From Gaiellales bacterium (lineage in GTDB: Bacteria; Actinomycetota; Thermoleophilia; RBG-16-64-13), in NCBI GenBank assembly GCA_012719395.1, contig JAAYAL010000073.1:1-48107 (forward strand): a stretch of DNA of 48,107 nucleotides, given 5' to 3'. The notes under the pieces were generated by a model. It made no database searches. It had not been told where the DNA came from and saw only the letters and a list, made by a program, of their open reading frames with translations. Position numbers and translations under genes: made by a program. Below, piece by piece: positions 11,613-18,664 of the stretch (its first letter is position 1; the number at the start of each line of letters is the position of its first letter).

Positions 11613-12985
11613 GCCCGGAACCGCTCGAGGATCTGCGCGAAGAAGAACAGGCTCCAGAGGCCTGCCCCTCCTACGTGCTGCCGGAGATGCTGCCCTACGG
11701 CTTCTGCCCCGGCTGCGGCCACATCAAGATCGCCGGGTACCTGGACGAAGCCCTGCGCCGCCTCAACCTGCCCAAGAATAGGGTGGTGCTGGTTACCGAC
11801 ATCGGCTGCATCGGCATCATCGACAAGTACTACGATATGAACGCCTTTCACGGCCTCCACGGTCGGGTCATCACCTATGCCTCCGGGATCAAGCTGGCCG
11901 ATCCCGACCTCACCGTGATCGCCATCATGGGGGACGGCGGCGCCGGTATCGGTGGTGCGCACCTGCTGTCCGTAGCGCGGCGCAACCTGGGTATCACGCT
12001 GATCGTGGCCAACAACTTCAATTACGGCATGACCGGCGGCCAGCACTCCTGTACCACGCCGCTCGAGGCCGTCACCGCCACCACGTCCAAGGGCAACCTG
12101 GAGGTGCCGCTGGATCTCCTGGAGACGCTCCGGCCCTCCAAACCCTCCTTCCTTGCCCGCACCAGTGTCTTTGGCGAGGGGCAGGTAGACCTTTTGGTGG
12201 AGGCCATACAGACGCCGGGCTTTGCACTGGTGGACATCTGGGACTTCTGCATTGCCTACGTCGGTGGGCGAATGGCCCTCAACAAGCGGGCCATCGAGAA
12301 TATGATGGAGGAACTGGAGATGCCTGCCGGCGTGCTCTACCGAGGCACCCGGCCGGAGTACGCTCGGGCCTGGCGTGATCTCTATCTTACGGACACTCCT
12401 GCCGCGCCCGCCCCCCCCAAGGGGCTGCAAGTGGTGGGCAAGAGCGAACTGGACCACAAGGTAGGCATTCTGATGGCCGGAGGTGCCGGGCAGAAGATAC
12501 GCTCCGCCGCCACGCTGGTGGGTGCTGCCGCCATCATGAGCGGCCTGAACGCCACCCAGAAGGATGACTACCCCATCACCGTGCGTACCGGCCACTCGGT
12601 CTCGGAGGTGATCATCTCGCCCCACGAGATCAACTACACCGGCATCGATGACCCGGACATCGTGCTGCTGCTGGCCCGGGAAGGCCTTACCCAGGTGGCG
12701 CGCAAGCTCAAGAAGTGCTCGCCCACCGCACGGATCTACGTGGACGAGTCCCTGGCGCCTGCCGTGGACAGCCCGGGACAGATTATCGCCCTGCCGCTGA
12801 ATGCCACGGCCAAGGAGGTGGGCAAGCTGGCCATCGGCCCCGTCGCCTTCGGTGCGGCGCTGGCCCGGGAGAACCTCTTCCCGGTGGAGGTGTTCGAAAT
12901 GGCTGCCCGCGCCTTGCAGAAGCGGGCGGTGGCGGAAGGCAATATCGCCGGTCTGCGGGCGGGGTTGACGCTCGGGAAGGCGTGA
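11609..12985 (+). CDS. korB: 2-oxoacid:ferredoxin oxidoreductase, fused beta-gamma subunit
   Basis: 458 residues. Residues about 1-265 are the beta subunit: FCPGCGH with two Fe-S cysteines, and the thiamine diphosphate motif GDGGAGIGGAHLL followed by NNFNYGMTGGQ. Residues about 290-458 are a gamma subunit (VGILMAGGAGQKIRSAATLVGAAA, SVSEVIISPHEI). In many organisms these are separate genes; here they are one chain joined by an Ala/Pro-rich linker (TPAAPAPPKG). No ferredoxin-like 2x[4Fe-4S] domain or delta subunit gene is next to it, so an external ferredoxin must accept electrons. GTG start overlaps the korA TGA. Confidence 0.87.
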   Translation: MSPEPLEDLREEEQAPEACPSYVLPEMLPYGFCPGCGHIKIAGYLDEALRRLNLPKNRVVLVTDIGCIGIIDKYYDMNAFHGLHGRVITYASGIKLADPDLTVIAIMGDGGAGIGGAHLLSVARRNLGITLIVANNFNYGMTGGQHSCTTPLEAVTATTSKGNLEVPLDLLETLRPSKPSFLARTSVFGEGQVDLLVEAIQTPGFALVDIWDFCIAYVGGRMALNKRAIENMMEELEMPAGVLYRGTRPEYARAWRDLYLTDTPAAPAPPKGLQVVGKSELDHKVGILMAGGAGQKIRSAATLVGAAAIMSGLNATQKDDYPITVRTGHSVSEVIISPHEINYTGIDDPDIVLLLAREGLTQVARKLKKCSPTARIYVDESLAPAVDSPGQIIALPLNATAKEVGKLAIGPVAFGAALARENLFPVEVFEMAARALQKRAVAEGNIAGLRAGLTLGKA

Positions 12986-13246
12986 GCGGGAAGGTCAGCG
13001 CTACAGAGCCGCGTGGCCGGTCCGGCCGCTGGCGATGGTGGCGGCGTTGGGGTGGTGGCTGGGGGTGCCGCCAATCCCGATGGCCGAGATGTCGACTCCG
13101 GCGCGGCGCAACCAAGGGACCTGTTCCGCGATCCTGCCCCGCGATCTGCCGGCCGCACGCCCTCGCGGTCTGCGGGCGAATCCCGGCGAATCCGGTTGAG
13201 GTTGCCGAGAGGCCGGTGCAGAGGTGAAGTTGCATCTGCCCTACAC
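12986..13246. other. Intergenic region, no gene recognised
   Basis: Between korB and the promoter region of the next operon. It is GC-rich, with open frames on both strands but no ribosome sites and no recognisable protein. I see no clear terminator after korB. Confidence 0.5.
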
Positions 13247-13266
13247 AATATGCAGCGAATATGCAG
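13247..13266 (+). promoter_or_regulatory. Direct repeat AATATGCAG x2, candidate regulator site
   Basis: AATATGCAG occurs at 13247-13255 and 13258-13266, 11 bp apart, so both copies face the same side of the helix. They end 20 bp upstream of the -35 box of the following operon and stand out as AT-rich in a GC-rich region. Confidence 0.45.
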
Positions 13267-13286
13267 ATTCCCGCGTGGGTGCTCGG

Positions 13287-13315
13287 TTGACGAATCGGCT
13301 GAACTCCGGTACGTT
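13287..13315 (+). promoter_or_regulatory. Promoter of the isocitrate-dehydrogenase/lyase/hydratase operon
   Basis: TTGACG (13287-13292), a 17-bp spacer and TACGTT (13310-13315), about 40 bp before the ATG at 13356. The -10 box is weak, fitting an activator-dependent promoter. Confidence 0.45.
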
Positions 13316-13355
13316 ATCGCGCTAAGCGTCCAGCAGTAACGAGGGAGAGTGGGGC

Positions 13356-14474
13356 ATGTCGAGCTACAAAATCGCTTGGCTTCCCGGCGACGGTATAGGG
13401 CAGGAGGTTCTCGACGCCACCAAAGTCGTCCTGGATTCCATACATTTGAACGCAGACTATATTCACGGCGATATCGGGTGGGACTTCTGGTGCACGGAGG
13501 GCGATGCGTTGCCCATGCGTACCATCGATCTGCTGCGCGCGGCCGACGCAGCCATGTTTGGTGCCATCACCTCCAAGCCGGCCTCGGCGGCGGAGATGGA
13601 GCTGATCCCGGAACTGCGCGGACAGAAGAGAGTGTATCGTTCGCCTATCGTGCGCATGCGGCAGGTGCTCGATCTTTTCATCTGCGAGCGGCCCTGCAAG
13701 GCATATCCCGGTAACCCTCTCAACCACAATGACGCCATCGACATCGTGGTGTTTCGGGAAAACACGGAGGACCTCTACTCCGGCGTCGAGTTCTTCCCGG
13801 TCAATTTCCACGTGGCGGAGGCCCTGGCCGAGTATTCCATCAACTTCTCCCCCTACAAGAACCTGCCGGGGGATCAGTATGCAGTCTCGTGCAAGATAAA
13901 CACAAGAAGGGGCTGTGAGCGCATTGCCCGCGCCGCCTTCAAGTTCGCCATCAAGAACAAGCGCAAGAAGGTCACCATCGTTCACAAGGCCAACGTGGTG
14001 CGCTTCACTGACGGCATGTTTTTGGAGACCTGCCGGGATGTGGCCAATGAATTCCCGGAGATCCAGGTGGATGACGCCAACATCGATGCCATGTGCATGT
14101 GGCTGCTCAAGAACCCCCTCAATTACGACGTGCTGGTGGCCCCCAACCTGTACGGGGACATCATCAGTGACCTCTGCGCGCAGATGGTGGGGGGCCTGGG
14201 CTTCGGTTGCTCGGGCAACATCGGTGAGGACATGGCCGTCTTTGAGCCCACGCATGGGTCCGCGCCCAAATACGCCGGCCAGAACAAAGTCAACCCCATT
14301 GCCTCCATCTTGGCGGCCAAGATGATGCTGGAGTGGCTGGGGGAGACGCAGGCGGCCGCAGCCGTGGAGGGCGCCGTGGCTGAGGTCATCGCCGAGGGCG
14401 AGGTGCGTACCTATGACATGGGCGGGGATGACTCGACCATGGACATGGCCCGCGCTATCGCCGCGAAACTCTGA
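13356..14474 (+). CDS. Isocitrate/isopropylmalate dehydrogenase family enzyme (beta-decarboxylating)
   Basis: 372 residues, ATG after GAGGGAGAG. The family converts 2-substituted malates to 2-oxo acids with NAD(P). Visible signatures are LPGDGIGQEV, ENTEDLYSGVE, HKANVVRFTDG and NLYGDIISD. In isocitrate-dehydrogenase terms Ser96, Arg102 and Arg112 occupy the places of E. coli Ser113, Arg119 and Arg129, favouring an isocitrate-like substrate, but the Asn115 place holds Ile98. HGSAPKYAGQNKVNP has the Lys-Tyr pair that binds the NADP phosphate in E. coli Icd, whereas RTYDMGG lacks the second arginine and looks NAD-type. Isocitrate, homoisocitrate or methylisocitrate are possible substrates. It is the first gene of an operon with a lyase and an aconitase-like enzyme. 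Confidence 0.85.
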   Translation: MSSYKIAWLPGDGIGQEVLDATKVVLDSIHLNADYIHGDIGWDFWCTEGDALPMRTIDLLRAADAAMFGAITSKPASAAEMELIPELRGQKRVYRSPIVRMRQVLDLFICERPCKAYPGNPLNHNDAIDIVVFRENTEDLYSGVEFFPVNFHVAEALAEYSINFSPYKNLPGDQYAVSCKINTRRGCERIARAAFKFAIKNKRKKVTIVHKANVVRFTDGMFLETCRDVANEFPEIQVDDANIDAMCMWLLKNPLNYDVLVAPNLYGDIISDLCAQMVGGLGFGCSGNIGEDMAVFEPTHGSAPKYAGQNKVNPIASILAAKMMLEWLGETQAAAAVEGAVAEVIAEGEVRTYDMGGDDSTMDMARAIAAKL

Positions 14475-14532
14475 GCCGCGCCAACGACACGCAAGCGGAC
14501 ACCATCGAGATTGTGGGAAGCAAGGAGAGGAC

Positions 14533-15465
14533 ATGAAGAGGACCACCGTCCTGAGGAAGGCCATCATGGATCGCCGTGCGGTGGCGGTTCCCGGCGCGCA
14601 CGATGCGCTGAGCGCGAAGGCTATTGAGCAGTGTGGTTTCGAAGCCATCCAGGTCTCCGGCTACGGGCTGGCCGGCTCCTTCCTGGCCAAGCCGGATGTG
14701 GGCTTGCTGCAGATGAAAGACGTGTTGGATATCACCTGGAACATCGCCCAAGCGGTGAAGATCCCGGTGATGGCGGACGTGGACACCGGGGGCGGCAATG
14801 CCGTCAACGCCGCCTACATCACGGAGCGCCTCATCCAGATGGGCGTGGCCGGCATGAACATCGAGGACCAGATCTTCCCCAAGCGCTGTGGTCACATGGC
14901 GGGCAAGGAGGTCATCGACGCCGAGGAGATGGCGGGCAAGGTCAAGGCCTGCGCCGAGGTTCGTGACGCTCTGGACCCCGACTTCATCATCAACGCCCGC
15001 ACCGACGTCTTTGCCGTGGCCGGCTTGGAGGAGGCCATCCGTCGCTGCAACCTGTACCTGGCGGCGGGGGCAGACCTGGGCTTCATCGATGGCATCAGGG
15101 CCCGCGCGGACGTGGAGACTGCAGTCACGTCCCTCAACGGGCCGCTGTCCGTCAATCTGATGGACGCCATCTCCGGCATGAAGACCGAGCTGATCCCCAT
15201 CCCGGACCTGGCTGCCATGGGCGTGGGTCGCGTGTCCATCCCCGTGGCCTCCATCATGGTGACGCAGAAGGCGCTGATGGACTTCTTCACCGCCCTCAAA
15301 GCTTCTCCCACCGGCACGCTGCCCGGCCAGACGCAGTGGGTGGCCTCCTTTGAGGAGTACACCGACTTTGTGGGTCTCAAGGACTACAAGGCGCTGGAGG
15401 ACAGGTACCTGCCCGAGCAGCGCATCGCCAGCAAGTACGGGGATACCAGCAAGATCGTAGGTTAG
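14533..15465 (+). CDS. Isocitrate lyase/PEP mutase superfamily lyase
   Basis: 310 residues from ATG 14533, with AAGGAGAGG just upstream; the longer open frame is ignored. The fold is an alpha8beta8 barrel. DVDTGGGN (Mg2+ ligands Asp82 and Asp84) and EDQIFPKRCGH (Cys119 as proton donor) are the marks of the C-C lyase branch (methylisocitrate, isocitrate or 2,3-dimethylmalate lyase), not of phosphonate-forming mutases. At about 300 residues it is of methylisocitrate/dimethylmalate lyase size, much shorter than classical isocitrate lyase. The products would be pyruvate or glyoxylate plus succinate or propionate. Nine bases separate it from the hydratase large subunit. Confidence 0.85.
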   Translation: MKRTTVLRKAIMDRRAVAVPGAHDALSAKAIEQCGFEAIQVSGYGLAGSFLAKPDVGLLQMKDVLDITWNIAQAVKIPVMADVDTGGGNAVNAAYITERLIQMGVAGMNIEDQIFPKRCGHMAGKEVIDAEEMAGKVKACAEVRDALDPDFIINARTDVFAVAGLEEAIRRCNLYLAAGADLGFIDGIRARADVETAVTSLNGPLSVNLMDAISGMKTELIPIPDLAAMGVGRVSIPVASIMVTQKALMDFFTALKASPTGTLPGQTQWVASFEEYTDFVGLKDYKALEDRYLPEQRIASKYGDTSKIVG

Positions 15466-15474
15466 GAGGCGGCC

Positions 15475-16767
15475 GTGGGTATGACCGTCGTTGAGAAGAT
15501 TCTGGCCCGGGCCACCGGCCAGGCCCAGGTGCGGGTGGGCGATGTGGTGGAGCCCGCCGTGGATCTGGCCATGTCGCACGAGAACGCGGCTCTGGTCATC
15601 AACCAGTTCCAGGAGATCTTCGAGGGTACCGGGTTAGAGCCCACGGTGTGGGATCCCTCCAAGATCGCCATCATCTTCGACCACCGGGTCCCGGCGGAGA
15701 GCTCGAAGACCGCCACCAACCAGAAGAGGATCCGCGATTTCGTGGCGGCGCAGGGTATCAGCAAGTTCCACGATGTCCGCGCGGACCAGGGCGGCATCTG
15801 CCACCAGATCCTCCCCGAGTACGGCTACGTCCGCCCGGGCTACGTGGTGGTGGGAACGGACAGCCATACCACCAGTCACGGGGCGGTGGGCGCCTTTGCC
15901 TTTGGGCTGGGCGCCACGGAGATGGCGGCGGTGTGGGCGCTGGGCAAGGTGCTGAACGTGGAAGTTCCAGCTACCATCAAGGTGGTGGCCAACGGCTCCT
16001 TCGGGCAGTGGGTATCGCCCAAGGACCTGATCCTGTATCTGATCGGGAAGATCTCAGCGGAAGGCGCCAACTTCCGGGTGCTGGAGTATCACGGGAGCGC
16101 CATCCGCAACATGCCGGTCTCCGGCCGCCTCACCGTGTCCAACATGTCCATGGAGGCGGGCGCCACCGCCGGCATTATCCCGGCGGACGAGGAGACCGAG
16201 CTCTACCTGCGCCGGGAAGCGGGCGTCACCGACGATCTGGACGTGGTGCAGCCGGACGCAGACGCGGTGTACGAGCAGGTGGTGGAGATCGATGTCGCGG
16301 AGTTGGGGCCCCAGATCGCCAAGCCTCACACGGTGGACAATGTCTGCGGCGTGGGTGAGGTGGAGGGGCTGAAGGTGCAGCAGATCGTCATCGGCTCCTG
16401 CACCAACGGTCGCCTGGACGACCTGGAGATAGCGGCCCGCCTGCTGCGCGGCAAGACGGTGGCCAAGGGCACACGCATGCTGGTCTTCCCGGCCTCCTGG
16501 AAGATCTACAAGCAGGCGCTGCGCTCGGGCGTGCTGGCCGACCTGGCGGACGCCGGCGCCGTCATCATGAACTCGGGTTGCGGTTGCTGCCTGGGCGTGC
16601 ACCAGGGCGCCCTGGGCGACGGGGAAGTGGCGCTGGCCACCACCAACCGCAACTTCAAGGGCCGCATGGGCAATCCCAAGGGCGAGGTCTATCTGTGCTC
16701 GCCGGCCACCGCGGCCGCGAGCGCCGTCACCGGTGTGATCACCGATCCGCGGAAGGTGGGTGCCTGA
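15475..16767 (+). CDS. Aconitase-family hydro-lyase, large subunit (LeuC/HacA/DmdA-like)
   Basis: 430 residues. The [4Fe-4S] cluster ligands are in IGSCTNGRLDDL and the NSGCGCCLG pair. DSHTTSHGAVGAFAFGLGATEMA is the conserved substrate and cluster loop. With the next gene it forms a two-subunit hydratase/isomerase of the isopropylmalate isomerase, homoaconitase or dimethylmaleate hydratase type. GTG 15475 follows AGGAGG by five bases; an ATG at 15481 is equally possible. Co-location with an isocitrate-dehydrogenase-like enzyme and a C-C lyase, and no leuA or leuB-type partner set, argues against leucine biosynthesis. Confidence 0.85.
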   Translation: MGMTVVEKILARATGQAQVRVGDVVEPAVDLAMSHENAALVINQFQEIFEGTGLEPTVWDPSKIAIIFDHRVPAESSKTATNQKRIRDFVAAQGISKFHDVRADQGGICHQILPEYGYVRPGYVVVGTDSHTTSHGAVGAFAFGLGATEMAAVWALGKVLNVEVPATIKVVANGSFGQWVSPKDLILYLIGKISAEGANFRVLEYHGSAIRNMPVSGRLTVSNMSMEAGATAGIIPADEETELYLRREAGVTDDLDVVQPDADAVYEQVVEIDVAELGPQIAKPHTVDNVCGVGEVEGLKVQQIVIGSCTNGRLDDLEIAARLLRGKTVAKGTRMLVFPASWKIYKQALRSGVLADLADAGAVIMNSGCGCCLGVHQGALGDGEVALATTNRNFKGRMGNPKGEVYLCSPATAAASAVTGVITDPRKVGA

Positions 16768-16768
16768 C

Positions 16769-17290
16769 ATGGCCAAGGTAGTGTTCAAGCTTGGTGACGA
16801 CATCTCCACTGACATCATCTACCCTGGCCGTTTCATGGCCACCGTGCTGCCCACGGAAACGCCGCAGTACGCTTTCGCGGATGAGGTGGAGATCAACGCC
16901 AAGCTGAAGAGCGGCGAGATTGAGCCGGGGAGCTGCATCGTGGCGGCCAAGAACTTCGGTTGCGGCAGCTCCCGTGAGCAGGCGGCCTCCTGTCTCAAGG
17001 GCTACGACCTCATCGTGGTGGCCAACAACTTCTCCCGCATCTTCTTGCAGAACTCCATCAACCTGGGACTGCGCACCGTGATCGCTCCGGGCCTGGAGGC
17101 CGCGGAAGGTGACGAACTAGAGTTTCTGGGGGACAAGATAGTCAACGAGACCAGCGGCAAGGAGTTCACCATCGAGCCCCTGCCGGCGGCGCGGCAGGCC
17201 ATCGTGGACGCCGGTGGCCTGATCCCCTACGCGCGCCAGAAGCTGGCGGAGATGCGGACGCTGCCGCCGGGGGTGGCGCATAGCAGATAG
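16769..17290 (+). CDS. Aconitase-family hydro-lyase, small subunit (LeuD/HacB/DmdB-like)
   Basis: 173 residues from ATG 16769, one base after the large-subunit stop. It is the swivel domain of the enzyme. KLGDDISTDIIYPGRF and NFGCGSSREQA are the family's conserved segments. The loop after the Asp-rich motif, which reads YLRx in homoaconitases and YLVY-like in isopropylmalate isomerases, reads RFMATV here, so the substrate probably differs from both. An excellent pair of GC-rich hairpins follows the stop. Confidence 0.85.
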   Translation: MAKVVFKLGDDISTDIIYPGRFMATVLPTETPQYAFADEVEINAKLKSGEIEPGSCIVAAKNFGCGSSREQAASCLKGYDLIVVANNFSRIFLQNSINLGLRTVIAPGLEAAEGDELEFLGDKIVNETSGKEFTIEPLPAARQAIVDAGGLIPYARQKLAEMRTLPPGVAHSR

Positions 17291-17343
17291 GGCGTGATGG
17301 AGGCCGCTGGTGGCGGCCCCACGTGGACTGGAGTGAGGAGGTG

Positions 17344-17378
17344 CCGGGGGGCGCCGGGGTCACCCCGGCGCCCCCCGG
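17344..17378 (+). terminator. Perfect GC hairpin terminating the hydratase operon
   Basis: Arms of 16 bp (17344-17359 and 17363-17378) around TCA, followed by TTGTTGTGG. A smaller hairpin (17302-17307 with 17313-17318) precedes it. The tail is short, as with other hairpins in this window. Confidence 0.75.
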
Positions 17379-17436
17379 TTGTTGTGGCAAGGATCGGGTG
17401 CAGCGCATGCATCCGTGTAGGGGGTGGGATAGAAAC

Positions 17437-18087
17437 GTGAATACTCCGCGGGGTTCATCGGTGGAGACCCATCAGCGCATCCTGGAGGCGGCGCGCGGCC
17501 TCTTTGCGCAGCATGGGGTGGCCGGGGTCAGCGTGCGCGACATCGCGAGTGCAGCCGGGGTGACGCATCCTCTGGTGCACCGCTACTTCGGCACCAAGCA
17601 GCAGATGGTGGCGGAGATCCTGCGGCGGGAGATGGAGATCGTGGGCCCCGTGCGCGGAGTCGGCCCCGCTGCTCCTCTTGCCCCCTCTCTGGAGTCGCTG
17701 CGTGGCGCGATCGACTACGTGCTGCAGGAGAGCCGCACCACGATACTCCTGCTCCTGCGGGCGCAGATGGACGGTCTGGGGTCCGAGAGCGTACAGGAAG
17801 AGGTGGCTTCTCCGCTCATCATCCTCATGGGTTGGCTCAGGCGGCAGGAGACGTTGCTGAGCGAGGACGAGCTGAAGATGCTGGCCGTGGGTATGGGCGC
17901 CGCCGTGTTCGGCTACGTGGCGGCCGCGCCATGGTTGCTGCAGGAAGTGGGCCTGCAGGACCGGGGTGACGACGCCAATCGCGCAGGCTTTGTCGACGTG
18001 CTGGTGCAGGTCATGGCCGCAGTGACGGGCCTGTCGGCCGAGGGGGAGCTGGGCGACCGGGGAGCGGAGGGAACCGGGGGAGAGTAG
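17437..18087 (+). CDS. TetR family transcriptional regulator
   Basis: 216 residues from GTG 17437; an in-frame ATG at 17407 would add ten residues. Residues about 10-57 form the TetR DNA-binding domain (THQRILEAARGLFAQHG, VRDIASAAGVTHPLVHRYFGTK). The C-terminal helices are divergent, as expected for ligand-binding domains, and the tail is Gly/Glu-rich. It lies 60 bp after the operon terminator and could control the preceding hydratase/lyase genes or the divergent YedE operon; no matching operator was identified. Confidence 0.85.
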   Translation: MNTPRGSSVETHQRILEAARGLFAQHGVAGVSVRDIASAAGVTHPLVHRYFGTKQQMVAEILRREMEIVGPVRGVGPAAPLAPSLESLRGAIDYVLQESRTTILLLLRAQMDGLGSESVQEEVASPLIILMGWLRRQETLLSEDELKMLAVGMGAAVFGYVAAAPWLLQEVGLQDRGDDANRAGFVDVLVQVMAAVTGLSAEGELGDRGAEGTGGE

Positions 18088-18234
18088 ACCGGCGGCATGG
18101 TCCCCGAAGATGCGAGCGCCTCATGGGAGAGTCGATCGGATGGGTGTTCCGTGCTCCACGTGCACTTCCTTGCCTCCGGCATGGCACCATCACACCACTG
18201 CGGTGCGGGTGACGCCGGGATGGCCGGCCAGGCG

Positions 18235-18399
18235 CTATTGGCCCGCCAGGCCGCGGATCTGGGTGATGAGGACGAAGTAGAAGGAGACGCGGCGCGATTC
18301 CTCGATCTGGTGTGTGATGCCGTTGGCGGAGAAGCGGAAGTGGCGGGTGGGCTCGCGGAAGGCGGCGGCCCGAGCGGGCCGCCGCCTCAGCAGTGTCAC
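18235..18399 (-). CDS. Small hypothetical protein after tusA (54 residues)
   Basis: The GTG at 18399-18397 overlaps the tusA TGA by four bases. The frame runs 54 codons to TAG. Nearly all third positions are G or C, as in the neighbouring genes, which argues for real coding. The protein is basic at the N-terminus (about 5-22), then has HFRFSANGITHQIEESRR and a hydrophobic, aromatic stretch SFYFVLITQI. I do not recognise it. A perfect 11-bp hairpin (18361-18371 with 18376-18386, loop GAGC) lies within codons 5-13; it may act as a terminator or attenuator after tusA, in which case the frame would be a remnant. Confidence 0.4.
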   Translation of the reverse strand: MTLLRRRPARAAAFREPTRHFRFSANGITHQIEESRRVSFYFVLITQIRGLAGQ

Positions 18400-18650
18400 T
18401 TCTTCAACATCATGTGAAAGGTGCCCTCGGCGTCCTCCGTGGCTTCGCATTGCCAGCTCCGGTTGTCAGCGGCGAGCATGACGTTGTTGCGGGAGGTGGC
18501 CGTGTCAACCAGTATCTCGATGGAGGTACCGGCCCCGGCGGACTTCATGGCCTCCATGGTCATGATGACGGGCTCCGGGCAGGACAAGCCACGGGCGTCC
18601 ACTGTCACGTGGTCCGCCGTGGTGCTTTCGGTCGGGACTTCGTTTCCCAT
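18396..18650 (-). CDS. tusA: TusA/SirA-like sulfur carrier protein
   Basis: 84 residues from ATG 18650, with AGGAGG seven bases upstream. The motif GLSCPEPV carries the conserved persulfide cysteine of TusA proteins; the beta-alpha-beta-alpha-beta-beta fold length fits. TusA relays sulfur (or selenium) from a desulfurase or transporter to acceptors. It follows the YedE permease by 14 bases, the common YedE-TusA pairing, and the next small gene overlaps its stop. The DsrE-like C-terminal domain of the related YedF protein is absent. Confidence 0.88.
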   Translation of the reverse strand: MGNEVPTESTTADHVTVDARGLSCPEPVIMTMEAMKSAGAGTSIEILVDTATSRNNVMLAADNRSWQCEATEDAEGTFHMMLKK

Positions 18651-18664
18651 AGTTGTTCCTCCTC

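Noticed and set aside
15475-17290. Isopropylmalate isomerase of leucine biosynthesis
   Set aside because: The substrate loop is atypical and the neighbours are a C-C lyase and an isocitrate-dehydrogenase-like enzyme, with no isopropylmalate synthase.
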